Source: a virus
Reading direction: 5' to 3' (one strand)
DNA length: 29,607 nt
Virus record (IMG/VR): IMGVR_UViG_3300025424_000029
Coordinates: 1 to 29,607 of that record
A program made the translations under genes and the position numbers. The notes beneath the pieces are model-generated. The model was not told the origin of the DNA. It saw only the letters and a program-made list of their open reading frames with translations, and searched no databases. This document shows positions 8,038-15,420 of this stretch, in pieces. The first letter of the stretch is position 1. The number at the start of each line of letters is the position of its first letter.

Positions 8038-8058
8038 TTGCGAAAAATGTGACAAAAT

Positions 8059-8066
8059 TGTAAATA
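8059..8066 (+). promoter_or_regulatory. Possible late promoter core (TGTAAATA)
   Basis: TGTAAATA has 7 of 8 bases of TATAAATA and lies 20 bases upstream of the plus-strand ATG at 8087. It differs at a position that is conserved in the other copies here, so it is a weaker candidate. Confidence 0.35.
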
Positions 8067-8086
8067 ACTTGATGAAGGAGGTTACA

Positions 8087-8263
8087 ATGATCATATCAAA
8101 CCAAACCCCAATCACTGAAATTGATATTCTCAAGATGAATGTCAACACTCTGGAACAACAGCTTCGGTCTGCTTATATGAGAATCAACGAGCTTCGCGTT
8201 GAAGTTGAATCTTATAAGCAGACCAAAAAGAAAGCTGTTCAAAAATTACCATCTGCTAGTTGA
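8087..8263 (+). CDS. Small coiled-coil protein
   Basis: This 58-residue protein starts MIISNQTPITEIDILKM. The start is fixed by AAGGAGG (8075-8081) ending 5 bases before the ATG at 8087; an upstream in-frame ATG at 8069 has no such site. Residues 10-48 have a heptad-like pattern of Ile, Leu and Met (NTLEQQLRSAYMRINEL), which suggests a coiled coil, and the tail is Lys-rich. It is the only plus-strand gene between 1 and 17.5 kb with this quality of start signal. Its 3' end overlaps the 3' end of the convergent phosphatase gene by 25 bases. The function is unknown. Confidence 0.7.
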   Translation: MIISNQTPITEIDILKMNVNTLEQQLRSAYMRINELRVEVESYKQTKKKAVQKLPSAS

Positions 8264-8712
8264 AGACAACGGAGCCCAGCAGATCTCCAAAATGAAACTA
8301 CTTGGTTTCTATCGTCAAATGCCATAGTAGGATCAAATCCATCTGCTCGCATTTTTTCCAAAATTTCTGCTTTGATAATATGATCCGCTCGATAATCTCG
8401 AGCTGGCCTCATATAAAGTCGTTCATAGACGAACCCATTGTCTGACAACCAGTCTTCAGTTACCTGTCGTTGTTCTTCGCTGCGGCCAGAAGCAAACAGC
8501 ATAGTAACTCCAGTCTGTCGAATTACATTATAAAGCCAGAGCACGTCTGGATAGACCGTGTCTAAATGCATGGTGTTGTTGAATGCACCCCAATTTTTGT
8601 TGCCATCTCGAACATAATGGCGTCGGTGACTGATGTTTGCTACCGTACCATCAATATCAAAGATGACGGCCGTCGGGATTCCCAGTACTGGTGTTTCAAT
8701 ATTTTCCATCAT
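8239..8712 (-). CDS. Polynucleotide 3'-phosphatase (HAD domain of T4 Pnk/PseT), no kinase domain
   Basis: This 157-residue HAD-superfamily phosphatase is closest to the C-terminal domain of T4 polynucleotide kinase/phosphatase. Motif I is VIFDIDGTVAN (catalytic D19 and D21), motif II is in FASGR, and the last part, FDDRNQVVSFWRSAGLRC followed by LQLADGNF, mirrors the T4 ending (AIDDRTQVV.MWR.IG..C.QVA.GDF). There is no P-loop kinase half, so it would remove 3' phosphates but not phosphorylate 5' ends. It could heal nucleic-acid ends during repair of damaged RNA or DNA. The start is placed at 8712 (MMENIETP), with AGGAAAAG upstream; a longer frame to 8766 runs into the terminator of the neighbouring small gene. 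Confidence 0.85.
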   Translation of the reverse strand: MMENIETPVLGIPTAVIFDIDGTVANISHRRHYVRDGNKNWGAFNNTMHLDTVYPDVLWLYNVIRQTGVTMLFASGRSEEQRQVTEDWLSDNGFVYERLYMRPARDYRADHIIKAEILEKMRADGFDPTMAFDDRNQVVSFWRSAGLRCLQLADGNF

Positions 8713-8764
8713 TTTTCTTTTCCTAAGACACTTTTTTATACAAGCATTAGGTTGATAAGTCAAC

Positions 8765-8784
8765 AAAAAAGGGCCGTTCGGCCC
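8765..8784 (-). terminator. Rho-independent terminator
   Basis: On the minus strand GGGCCG-AA-CGGCCC forms a 6-bp GC-only stem with a 2-base loop, followed by six T. It lies 25 bases past the stop of the 30-codon gene at 8809-8901 and ends that short transcript. In the plus direction it is followed only by TCTTTG. Confidence 0.88.
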
Positions 8785-8808
8785 TCTTTGAAGACCTATA
8801 TTGGTTGA

Positions 8809-8901
8809 TCAAATTCGGACAAACGATACTAACATGGATGCCATGAGTATCCAAAACATCGTCCAACCAACATTGTTGATCATTTCATAATGATGTTTCA
8901 T
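8809..8901 (-). CDS. 30-residue membrane peptide with its own late transcription unit
   Basis: The ATG at 8901 is preceded by AAAGGAGATAGCA, a near-perfect ribosome-binding site, and the frame runs 30 codons to a TGA at 8809-8811. The peptide starts MKHHYEMINNVGW; residues 11-28 (VGWTMFWILMASMLVSFV) are one hydrophobic helix, followed by Arg-Ile. The gene has a perfect TATAAATA promoter core (8957-8964), a 10-bp leader hairpin (8925-8948) and a strong terminator (8765-8784), so it is a complete single-gene late unit. That much signal around so short a frame argues strongly that it is real. A small late membrane peptide could act in lysis, superinfection control or membrane remodelling; none of these is shown. 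Confidence 0.8.
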   Translation of the reverse strand: MKHHYEMINNVGWTMFWILMASMLVSFVRI

Positions 8902-8924
8902 TGCTATCTCCTTTCCAAAGAAAT

Positions 8925-8948
8925 GTGCAACAAATCGCTTTGCTGCAC
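8925..8948 (-). ncRNA. Leader hairpin at the 5' end of a late mRNA
   Basis: On the minus strand a 10-bp stem (8948-8939 with 8934-8925, including one G-U pair) closes on a GCGA loop, a GNRA-type tetraloop. It starts 9 bases after the TATAAATA core, so it would lie at or within a couple of bases of the 5' end of the mRNA for the 30-residue peptide. Such 5' stems commonly protect mRNA from decay. Confidence 0.7.
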
Positions 8949-8956
8949 TACCAACC

Positions 8957-8964
8957 TATTTATA
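8957..8964 (-). promoter_or_regulatory. T4-type late promoter core (TATAAATA, perfect)
   Basis: On the minus strand this is TATAAATA, all 8 bases of the T4 late consensus. It is followed by the leader hairpin, ribosome-binding site and 30-codon gene at 8809-8901. There is no other gene start within range. Confidence 0.8.
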
Positions 8965-9047
8965 TAGAAATGCTTCTGAAAAAGCTACCACATAATCAAT
9001 TTTTACAAAAAATTCATTTTTCTTGCATTAAACATTTAACGGAAGTA

Positions 9048-9746
9048 TCAGACCTTATAAAATTGTGCTATTCGGTCCCACATTTTTTGTTCATACAATC
9101 GCCAGTCAGATCCTTCTATCACAAATTCCAAATATTGTGGTTTTGATTGTAGCGTATCTGGTTGCACACACATCATGATCACACCAGTTTCAATTTTTGT
9201 ACCAAACATCTTGTTATGTGCGGTTCCATAAAATACTTCTTGTATGAAATAGTCTTCAATCCATTCTCGTTTTTTAATTTTGTTGGATTGTTTGTAGTCA
9301 ATTATAGCAGGGCGACCTTTCCAAACACCTACCCCATCAGTTGTACCAGCATACAATTCACTGTAGTATAAAGCTGTTTCAATTCCCCAAAATTCTGAAA
9401 CATTAGATAATCCATGTTCAATTATTTCATTGTGCATCAACCAACTGGGGATTGCCATGGGATTTGTTGGTTTCGGGTCAGGTTTTCCCAATACCCAATT
9501 TTCCAGATATTTGTGCATTCGAGTACCACGTGAACTGGATTCTTCTGAAATAGTCTGTGCTTTTTTATCACCAACACGTTTCCTCCAATTGTCTAATGAC
9601 TGTTTACTGTCTAGTGGTTTAGTACTATCTAAAATAGTGGTAACAGAAGACAACAATTGTCCACATGGTGTTTGGTAAGTCCGGTGTCCATCAACTTCAA
9701 CCCGAGACATGGGCAAATAATTAAATCGATTGGTAAGTGGGATCAT
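9048..9746 (-). CDS. PD-(D/E)XK nuclease, RecB/MGME1-like
   Basis: This 232-residue protein has the landmarks of the exonuclease family found in T4-like marine phages and in mitochondrial MGME1. RGTRMHKYLENW (73-84) carries the conserved His, and E123 lies before the active site. D137 in AGTTDGVGVW and D150-x-K152 in AIIDYKQSN are the metal-binding and catalytic residues, and IQEVFYGTAHN gives the Gln and Tyr of motif QxxxY. It is expected to degrade single-stranded or flapped DNA during phage replication or recombination. It is the last gene of the minus-strand run that begins with the 892-residue protein, so it may be expressed late. The start at 9746 lacks a strong ribosome site; M13 is a possible alternative. 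Confidence 0.85.
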   Translation of the reverse strand: MIPLTNRFNYLPMSRVEVDGHRTYQTPCGQLLSSVTTILDSTKPLDSKQSLDNWRKRVGDKKAQTISEESSSRGTRMHKYLENWVLGKPDPKPTNPMAIPSWLMHNEIIEHGLSNVSEFWGIETALYYSELYAGTTDGVGVWKGRPAIIDYKQSNKIKKREWIEDYFIQEVFYGTAHNKMFGTKIETGVIMMCVQPDTLQSKPQYLEFVIEGSDWRLYEQKMWDRIAQFYKV

Positions 9747-9764
9747 ATGCCAGTTTATTGAATT

Positions 9765-10271
9765 TCAAATCAAAGATGCTACTCTATTACGTTCCAATAT
9801 TTGATATTCCTGATAATTGGCGATTTTTATAAATTGACTATTGGCAAATACTTGTTTCAACATAATTGGTTCAATCGTCGTTTTCACAGATTGAAAATAT
9901 ATTTGATTTTCTTCAGAATCATTGATAAAATAAACGCCGGGCTTTAACTCCACTTCAGACCCTGAACGACCTGATTTCAACCAAACACTGTCGGGTCCCA
10001 GGTATTGATATATGGAAATTATGCCATTGACAATACTTGGTTTTTTATTTGAATTTCGCTGTTGCATCAAGTCTGCTATCTTTTCAGCAATTGATGCTTT
10101 GCCGTCACCAAACTCTCTAATTAAGAGTAGTCCTCGAATCGTGTCTGCTTTTTCCGGTAGTGCTTTTATTTCATCAACAGTCATAGTTCGACTGTTTTTC
10201 ACTAATTCAATTATTCGGGGTTTTTTTGATGCCAACAATAGTTGATCGGGTCCATAGAGACTGCTGCGCAT
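9765..10271 (-). CDS. Unknown protein
   Basis: This 168-residue soluble, fairly basic protein is of no family I recognise. The first 75 residues look helical with many Lys and Arg (ASKKPRIIELVKNSRT, IREFGDGKASIAEKIADLM). The remainder alternates short strands (IVNGIISIYQYLG, GVYFINDSEENQIYF). It starts 4 bases after the stop of the preceding structural-type gene and ends 18 bases before the nuclease gene, so it is part of the same transcript. Its position between a virion-type protein and a nuclease does not favour one role. Confidence 0.7.
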   Translation of the reverse strand: MRSSLYGPDQLLLASKKPRIIELVKNSRTMTVDEIKALPEKADTIRGLLLIREFGDGKASIAEKIADLMQQRNSNKKPSIVNGIISIYQYLGPDSVWLKSGRSGSEVELKPGVYFINDSEENQIYFQSVKTTIEPIMLKQVFANSQFIKIANYQEYQILERNRVASLI

Positions 10272-10275
10272 CAGC

Positions 10276-10902
10276 TCACCAATTGACCTGCCAATTGAAT
10301 GTGTTTCCGGTCACAGTATTAGTTACTCGGTTTATATTATATCCCAGATTAGTGAAGTAATTTATTACGGTTGCCATTTGATCTTGATAGGGAGCCGTTA
10401 AATTTACATTACTTGCAGGCATGTTTTGCCAAACATTATAATAGTCAGTAGCTGTATTCCAGGTCGTGATTAACAAATTACCTGTGCCGGGATTTGTAAT
10501 ATCAATGGGCGTTGGTATACCTGCGGTAGAATTTTCCAAACTAGCAGCCAGTTTAATATTGTTGGAATCTTGATAGATAGTCCAGTAAATTGTATTTGAT
10601 GTTAGTGGCACTGCAATATTGCCCGTCCCTGTAACTGTGATTGGTGTGCCAGCAGGCAATTTATGATTGTTGATTGTAAATGAATTAGTTGAAGTATTAA
10701 TGTTGGCATTTGAAACTGCAAATATTTGGTTGACCGTTGATGTCATAATAGTTGTGTTAGTCACTGTTGCAGAATAATAACCCAATTTAACTGAATCAAG
10801 AACTGCTTCTTCAATAGTCCTAGCTTCTGAATGAATTATTTGATCTTTGACAGCATTTGTTCTAGCTTCAGTTGCAGTAATAAAAATGGTATTCCCACTC
10901 AA
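10276..10902 (-). CDS. Virion-associated (tail or baseplate) protein, probable
   Basis: This 208-residue protein has a helical N-terminus (ITATEARTNAVKDQIIHSEA), then Thr/Asn-rich beta-structure. Residues 70-145 (FTINNHKLPAGTPITVTG, then TIYWTIYQDSNNIKLAASL) follow the F.v.nHgl..Gd.v pattern of beta-sandwich modules common in phage tail and fibre proteins. Amino-acid use is typical of structural proteins. Its start overlaps the stop of the 114-residue gene by 4 bases (ATGA). The exact place in the virion is unknown. Confidence 0.65.
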   Translation of the reverse strand: MSGNTIFITATEARTNAVKDQIIHSEARTIEEAVLDSVKLGYYSATVTNTTIMTSTVNQIFAVSNANINTSTNSFTINNHKLPAGTPITVTGTGNIAVPLTSNTIYWTIYQDSNNIKLAASLENSTAGIPTPIDITNPGTGNLLITTWNTATDYYNVWQNMPASNVNLTAPYQDQMATVINYFTNLGYNINRVTNTVTGNTFNWQVNW

Positions 10903-11243
10903 GACAGACTCCTGTCTTTTTTCGCTGCTCGGTTTGCCATGTTCATCACATGTTCAACATCATCAACTTCTTTATCACGGGGTTTGTCTTCAAATTTGGT
11001 CTCTTCTTCAGGTGTAAGATAAACTGTTTCATCATCCATGTGATCAACAATAGGCAAATCCTCAAGTATATCATAGACTGTTGCAGCATCAACATCCACG
11101 TGAATATCAATCAACCCTTGTATGATATCTTGAATAGGCACAGAATTTTTGTCAGTTGCTTTATAAACAACTAGTTGATTAACAATTTCTTCTTTTACGT
11201 GATCTTCATATTCTGATTCACACAACAAGTCTCGATATCTCAT
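10899..11243 (-). CDS. Small acidic protein, likely head-related, unknown function
   Basis: This 114-residue acidic protein begins MRYRDLLCESEYEDHVKEE. Residues 28-70 look like a compact helical domain (VPIQDIIQGLIDIHVDVDAA, TVYDILEDLPIVDHM), and the tail is charged and basic at the end. The N-terminal L-C-E-S sequence (7-10) fits the (L/I)-X-E cleavage rule of T4-type prohead proteases. The gene overlaps both neighbours by 4 bases (11240-11243 and 10899-10902), so it is tightly coupled to the 892-residue protein. A packaged or scaffold-associated protein is plausible but inferred. Confidence 0.7.
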   Translation of the reverse strand: MRYRDLLCESEYEDHVKEEIVNQLVVYKATDKNSVPIQDIIQGLIDIHVDVDAATVYDILEDLPIVDHMDDETVYLTPEEETKFEDKPRDKEVDDVEHVMNMANRAAKKDRSLS

Positions 11244-13918
11244 TTCAATTTTGTCTTCTTCAGTGATTGGATAGTATTTTTGAAATTCTCGGGGTTAATC
11301 AATACTGATTCTCTTAATAGTTTACCGTTTAATGATACCCAATAATCACGCGCTTTTTGTGATTCAAAAAACTGGCTTTTTCGGGTCTTGTTTTCGGACC
11401 AAATCACTCCCCATGGTGTTTTGGCAGATTCTGCTACTAGATTAATATCAGACAAAACCACTTGTTTCTTATTAAGCAGTCGAACAGATTCTTGAATCAA
11501 ACTGGCTAGCTTGGCTTTGATTTCTCTATTTTCTTGAACAATTTTTGCTTTCTTTTGTTCAAGTACATCAGCTTCAATTCCTTGTCCAAATCCCAACAAA
11601 TCAGGCTGGTTGTTTTCATTCAATCGACGAGTATAAAGTGTTCTATGTTCTTCTAATTTTTTGTCTATTTTTTTAATAGCTTGTTGATTGAGTTTGGTGA
11701 CTGTTTCAAGCCTGGAAATTCTGTTTATAGGGGCAATTGGTAATAGTGATTCATAAATCGCTTTGGCACGGCGATTTTCAGCACCTGAAGATATGCCACT
11801 GGTTCGATTGAATTCTCGTTGTGCCTGCATTTTTGCAAACAACTTGAGTGATTCAGTTAGTGTTCTACCTTCATCAGCCATGTGTGCCACGTGGTGATGC
11901 CCATCTTCATCAGTTCCCAAATGACCCCAGTCAGAATTTAGTTCCAACCACTTGTTACAATCTGCTACTGAATGAAATACTTTAGTATCAAACAGTTTAC
12001 CATATGACATAAAAGTGCCTGCTTTGGGAGCAATTTTAGTTTCTCCATGTTCATGTTTGTATTTCACGTCAATTGATTTTACATCATGGTTATGTTTTCC
12101 GGCCCATTCTTTATAAGCTGCTTGTGATGTAAATTTAACTTCTCCTTTTTGTCCAGTGGGAGTCAAATATTCCACTGTAATACTTGATACAGCCTTATCC
12201 ATTTCTGTATCTACTACAGATTCAGTAAGCGGTTCTTCAGATTTGGGTTTTTCTTGTCCGGCTTCAGGTTTTAGACTCCAACCACTCTCGCCCTTTTCAG
12301 ACTGTGGGTGTTCTGCTTTTTTATTACGTCCCAGTGGAGAATTAGTGGGGCCAGAATCAGGTCCCATTCCGGTAAAATCATCAGCCGGCATTTTGCTCTG
12401 TTTGTGCTCTTCGCCATCAGCGCTGGGCTCATCCATTCCACCCATATCCCATTCAGGCGCTTTGGCAGAATCCAAATCAGTTGCAGCAGTTGGTACTTGT
12501 CCAGATTGTAGGCTCATAATAGCATTATCAGTTGCATCTTTTGCTGTAATTGCAGTTTGAAGCAAAGTATCCAATTGTGCTTTGACAATTTCATTAAAGC
12601 TTTGTGCGATTTCTATACCAAACTGTCGCTTCATAACATCTACTAGTGGCATGAGATCTTCAACGCCCATCTTGGCTGCTTGTTCTGCTATTTTTTGCAA
12701 CCGGTCACTGATGTCCTGTGCAGCCAACAATGTTTGTGCGTTAGCAATTTCATCTGTAGGGCGATTAGCTAATCCCATTCTGCCATAACTGGCTTCTCTT
12801 AATTTTCTCATGTTGGTGGCTTTCTGATTTGATTTGAATTTTTCTCCCAATACTTGTCCTTGTACTTGCGCAGCTTGTGGAACTGGATTTGAAGTTACAG
12901 TTGTAGTTGTTGGGGCGGTATTTGGTTGTGAAGAAACCGTATTGGTAGCGGGTGCTGCATTTGCTGCTGGCACCGCAGGTTGTGCAGGTTGATTGGGAGC
13001 AGCTGGTTGGATAAGCACTTCTTCATCCAATTCACCGTCTACCCATTTCACACCCTGCATGTCACGTGGATAGGTAGATTTCAAATGCTGAATTATTTTG
13101 GCATTATCCCAGTTGGGATTAACTGAAGAGATTAACGTGGTTGATGGAAGTTGGCCTTTGGTATCTACCAAACAAATGTCTGTACGAGGTTTTCCGGTCA
13201 CTTTATCTTTTAGAATCTTGCCCGTTTTTCCAGTTTTGACTTTTTGAATTTGTAGAGCAGTGCCTGTAAAATAACCCAGTATATGACTATCTGTTTTATA
13301 AACCGTTGAATTACCTTCTGTATCTTGAGTTTCCATTACGTCTTCTGGTACTTCTTGCACTATAATTTTAATGCTAAATCGTTCTTGGTCTACAAAGTCA
13401 TATCGTACCTTGCCATTTCCCAAATCCTTATATCCACAAGTATCAGCATTGAATAAATTTAATGACAAGTCTCCAGTTTGAGAAGAATAATCATCTATAG
13501 CAAATTCTGCCGCATGTATATCACTTGGCGCCATGAGATCCACGTTGAAAATTTCCTTCTGATCACGATAAATTGTCACACCATAGTGAATGCCTGAAAG
13601 ATCATCGCCTTCAGGAGTGACGAAGGATTCATTCACTGCTTTCTTCGGACGACGCTTGGGGGCAATTTCTTTTAAGTAAATTCTGCAGGCTTCCAGGATC
13701 AGCATAGTTGCCGCATATCGTGGGTTAGTCATATAGCTGTTGAAAGAACTGGATCCGACAATTTGCTTTTTTTCAATTTCAGTTGTTTCTTGAAGGTGTA
13801 AAATTTGATCAATAGTACGTTTGGCAAAATTGATTCGAATGCCATGTGTTTCATTCAATGTTTTTAGAATCTTTTGTAACTTGTAGTTGCCACCAGATCC
13901 AATATTATCCAAATTCAT
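11240..13918 (-). CDS. Large multi-domain virion/head-associated protein with repeated LxE-S sites
   Basis: This 892-residue protein has no catalytic motif that I can see. In order: an N-terminal domain (1-300), a Pro/Ala/Thr-rich linker (305-350), a helical segment (368-472) resembling one I recall in T4-like cyanophage proteins, an acidic low-complexity stretch (480-565), a module with a His-rich end (575-685, GHHHVAHM), a long coiled-coil-prone region (735-825) and a short C-terminal domain with WGVIWSENK. Six (L/I)-X-E-(S/A) sites occur, with Glu at 375, 566, 689, 723, 810 and 870, mostly at domain boundaries. This matches the T4 gp21 prohead-protease rule. A late promoter (13979-13986) and a leader hairpin precede it. 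A processed internal head or scaffold protein is the best guess. Confidence 0.75.
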   Translation of the reverse strand: MNLDNIGSGGNYKLQKILKTLNETHGIRINFAKRTIDQILHLQETTEIEKKQIVGSSSFNSYMTNPRYAATMLILEACRIYLKEIAPKRRPKKAVNESFVTPEGDDLSGIHYGVTIYRDQKEIFNVDLMAPSDIHAAEFAIDDYSSQTGDLSLNLFNADTCGYKDLGNGKVRYDFVDQERFSIKIIVQEVPEDVMETQDTEGNSTVYKTDSHILGYFTGTALQIQKVKTGKTGKILKDKVTGKPRTDICLVDTKGQLPSTTLISSVNPNWDNAKIIQHLKSTYPRDMQGVKWVDGELDEEVLIQPAAPNQPAQPAVPAANAAPATNTVSSQPNTAPTTTTVTSNPVPQAAQVQGQVLGEKFKSNQKATNMRKLREASYGRMGLANRPTDEIANAQTLLAAQDISDRLQKIAEQAAKMGVEDLMPLVDVMKRQFGIEIAQSFNEIVKAQLDTLLQTAITAKDATDNAIMSLQSGQVPTAATDLDSAKAPEWDMGGMDEPSADGEEHKQSKMPADDFTGMGPDSGPTNSPLGRNKKAEHPQSEKGESGWSLKPEAGQEKPKSEEPLTESVVDTEMDKAVSSITVEYLTPTGQKGEVKFTSQAAYKEWAGKHNHDVKSIDVKYKHEHGETKIAPKAGTFMSYGKLFDTKVFHSVADCNKWLELNSDWGHLGTDEDGHHHVAHMADEGRTLTESLKLFAKMQAQREFNRTSGISSGAENRRAKAIYESLLPIAPINRISRLETVTKLNQQAIKKIDKKLEEHRTLYTRRLNENNQPDLLGFGQGIEADVLEQKKAKIVQENREIKAKLASLIQESVRLLNKKQVVLSDINLVAESAKTPWGVIWSENKTRKSQFFESQKARDYWVSLNGKLLRESVLINPENFKNTIQSLKKTKLK

Positions 13919-13955
13919 TCTCTACCTTTTTGACAAAACTTTGGCTTTCTTGTGA

Positions 13956-13970
13956 AAACTCAAAGAGTTT
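13956..13970 (-). ncRNA. Leader hairpin of the 892-residue protein mRNA
   Basis: AAACTC-TTT-GAGTTT on the minus strand gives a 6-bp stem with a 3-base loop, 9 bases after the end of the CATAAATA core. It would therefore lie at the mRNA 5' end. It is weaker than the hairpin at 8925-8948 but in the same position. Confidence 0.5.
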
Positions 13971-13978
13971 ATATTGGT

Positions 13979-13986
13979 TATTTATG
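13979..13986 (-). promoter_or_regulatory. T4-type late promoter core (CATAAATA)
   Basis: On the minus strand this is CATAAATA, about 60 bases upstream of the start at 13918, which has AAGGTAGAG as a ribosome-binding site. It can drive the run from 13918 down to 9048. It is located in the short gap after the gene ending at 14010. Confidence 0.65.
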
Positions 13987-14009
13987 CCAATTGGAGGAAT
14001 TTATTTTTC

Positions 14010-14675
14010 TTAGATGTTTTCAGCAATTGAACGAATGTTTTGTTTACATTCCATGGCACGCTGCATACTTGCTTGGAACCGCGCTTCATATAAATCTATT
14101 TTTTCAAATAAATTCTTCTTTTCTGCTGTGCGAGATTTTCTTTTATAACTCAATGCATCGATTTTGTGATTTGCATAACTGTTGTCATATTCAAATAATC
14201 GACTTATTTTTGGATTATTGACAAATGAACCTGAATTCAACAGCTTGACCACTGCCAGAGCAGTTTCATAAAGCGTTACTTGTTCCGCAATAATATCACC
14301 ACTTCTAATATGGTAGATATTATAATATTGTTTGCCAGCAACTCTGTTGGGATCTTCACATCTATCAATTTGATATTGCCCAACCTTCACGCCCGCTGAA
14401 TTAACGCTAGTAGTGATAGCAGTTTGTATTTCAGTATTCCTCACTGATTCTGTTACCAAATTGTCAGTCACATCATCAGCTATGCTGTTTAACTTTGATA
14501 ACAAATCAGTCATTGCTGAGATATCACGTTTGGATGGACCACGCTCAAGAACAATGGGTTCTTGAGCTTCTGACAAATTTGTTGACATGCCTGGTAAAGG
14601 AGCAGGTGGTGGATCACCATTTAAAATTGCTTTCAAACGAGCCATTTCATAAACTTCTTGCGGAGTTACAGTCAT
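14010..14675 (-). CDS. Conserved T4-like phage protein, likely head-associated
   Basis: This 221-residue protein has an N-terminal helix (QEVYEMARLKAILNG), a Pro-rich turn (DPPPAPLPG), and then L-S-E-A at 34-37, which fits prohead-protease cleavage. A helical middle follows (51-90), then a small alpha/beta part around 95-150 (YQIDRCEDPNRVAGKQYYNI) and a basic coiled-coil C-terminus (185-221, EKKNLFEKIDLYEARFQASM). The layout resembles an unassigned protein of T4-like cyanophages. Its start overlaps the preceding gene by one base (TAATG at 14675). The function is unknown. Confidence 0.7.
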   Translation of the reverse strand: MTVTPQEVYEMARLKAILNGDPPPAPLPGMSTNLSEAQEPIVLERGPSKRDISAMTDLLSKLNSIADDVTDNLVTESVRNTEIQTAITTSVNSAGVKVGQYQIDRCEDPNRVAGKQYYNIYHIRSGDIIAEQVTLYETALAVVKLLNSGSFVNNPKISRLFEYDNSYANHKIDALSYKRKSRTAEKKNLFEKIDLYEARFQASMQRAMECKQNIRSIAENI

Positions 14676-14905
14676 TAATCTCTCCTGACGTCTTCTAGGC
14701 CATTATAAGTAAAAACCAGTTGGTCTGCAATTTTAAATCGGTTGAATACACCTTTGACAACCAAGTTGCGAGCTATTTCCTGTTGCCGTTCATTTAATTC
14801 ACGCTTTTTCACAGGTTCAGGACTGGACTTTACCTGTTCTACCAACAAAAGCTCTTCATTGCTCACAACAACCAACATGTTGCCTTCTATTTCAATAAAT
14901 TTCAT
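14675..14905 (-). CDS. Small conserved phage protein, unknown function
   Basis: This 76-residue protein begins MKFIEIEGNMLVVVSNEE, a beta-hairpin-like N-terminus. A basic helix-turn-helix-like part follows (LNERQQEIARNLVVKGVFNR, then IADQLVFTYN). The order of helix, turn and short strand hints at a small winged-helix-like fold, but it is too short to say. It is joined to both neighbours by one-base overlaps (14675 and 14905). Similar small genes are found in cyanophage genomes, as far as I recall. Confidence 0.7.
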   Translation of the reverse strand: MKFIEIEGNMLVVVSNEELLLVEQVKSSPEPVKKRELNERQQEIARNLVVKGVFNRFKIADQLVFTYNGLEDVRRD

Positions 14906-15420
14906 TAGGGTGCGATCTTTGTTTTAAGCCATTCTGCTTCTTGTTTGGTAAGCCGCAATGTGACGTTGCCATTCTTATTATATGTTTGATCAGCATCCTC
15001 CATTGAATTATTCAATTTATGAAAAACATCTTGTTGCAATTGATCCAATTCTTCAGTGACAATTTCCTTGGGTTCAACACCAGCCAATTGCATCATGCGA
15101 TTGATAGGAGACAGGGATGTCATTCCCATTACCATTTCATCCAATTTAGTTAAATCTGATTTGGCTACCATTTTGAGTTTTCCTTCAAATAAAATTCCTA
15201 CTGTTTGACGTGGACCTTCAGGAATTTTTACTTTCACTTCAGTATTTTGATAGATTACAGTTTCACGCTCTTCAAAAATACGATCAGAATTTTCCAAATT
15301 TCGCAATTCAGCTTGAGAGAAATGACGCTTGGCTCTACGGCTCCAACGATCTTGACGACTGTCATAGAGTCCTTCTGTTTCATTTAGATCAGTTTGAGTA
15401 AATTTTTTCATTGGTCGCAT
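14905..15420 (-). CDS. Unknown phage protein, possibly head-associated
   Basis: This 171-residue charged protein has a basic N-terminus (SRQDRWSRRAKRHFSQ) with an L-N-E-T site at 12-15. A beta-rich part follows at 50-90 (RETVIYQNTEVKVKIPEG, VGILFEGKLKMVAKSDL), then a helical C-terminus. The start at 15420 is supported by AGGAGA 7 bases upstream; M4 is less well placed. The ribosome-binding site lies inside the end of the 59-codon gene 15408-15587. No family was recognised. Confidence 0.7.
   Translation of the reverse strand: MRPMKKFTQTDLNETEGLYDSRQDRWSRRAKRHFSQAELRNLENSDRIFEERETVIYQNTEVKVKIPEGPRQTVGILFEGKLKMVAKSDLTKLDEMVMGMTSLSPINRMMQLAGVEPKEIVTEELDQLQQDVFHKLNNSMEDADQTYNKNGNVTLRLTKQEAEWLKTKIAP

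Noticed and set aside
12156-12560. 134-codon open frame on the plus strand
   Set aside because: It lies wholly antisense to the 892-residue gene, opposite its biased low-complexity part, and has no ribosome-binding site or promoter.
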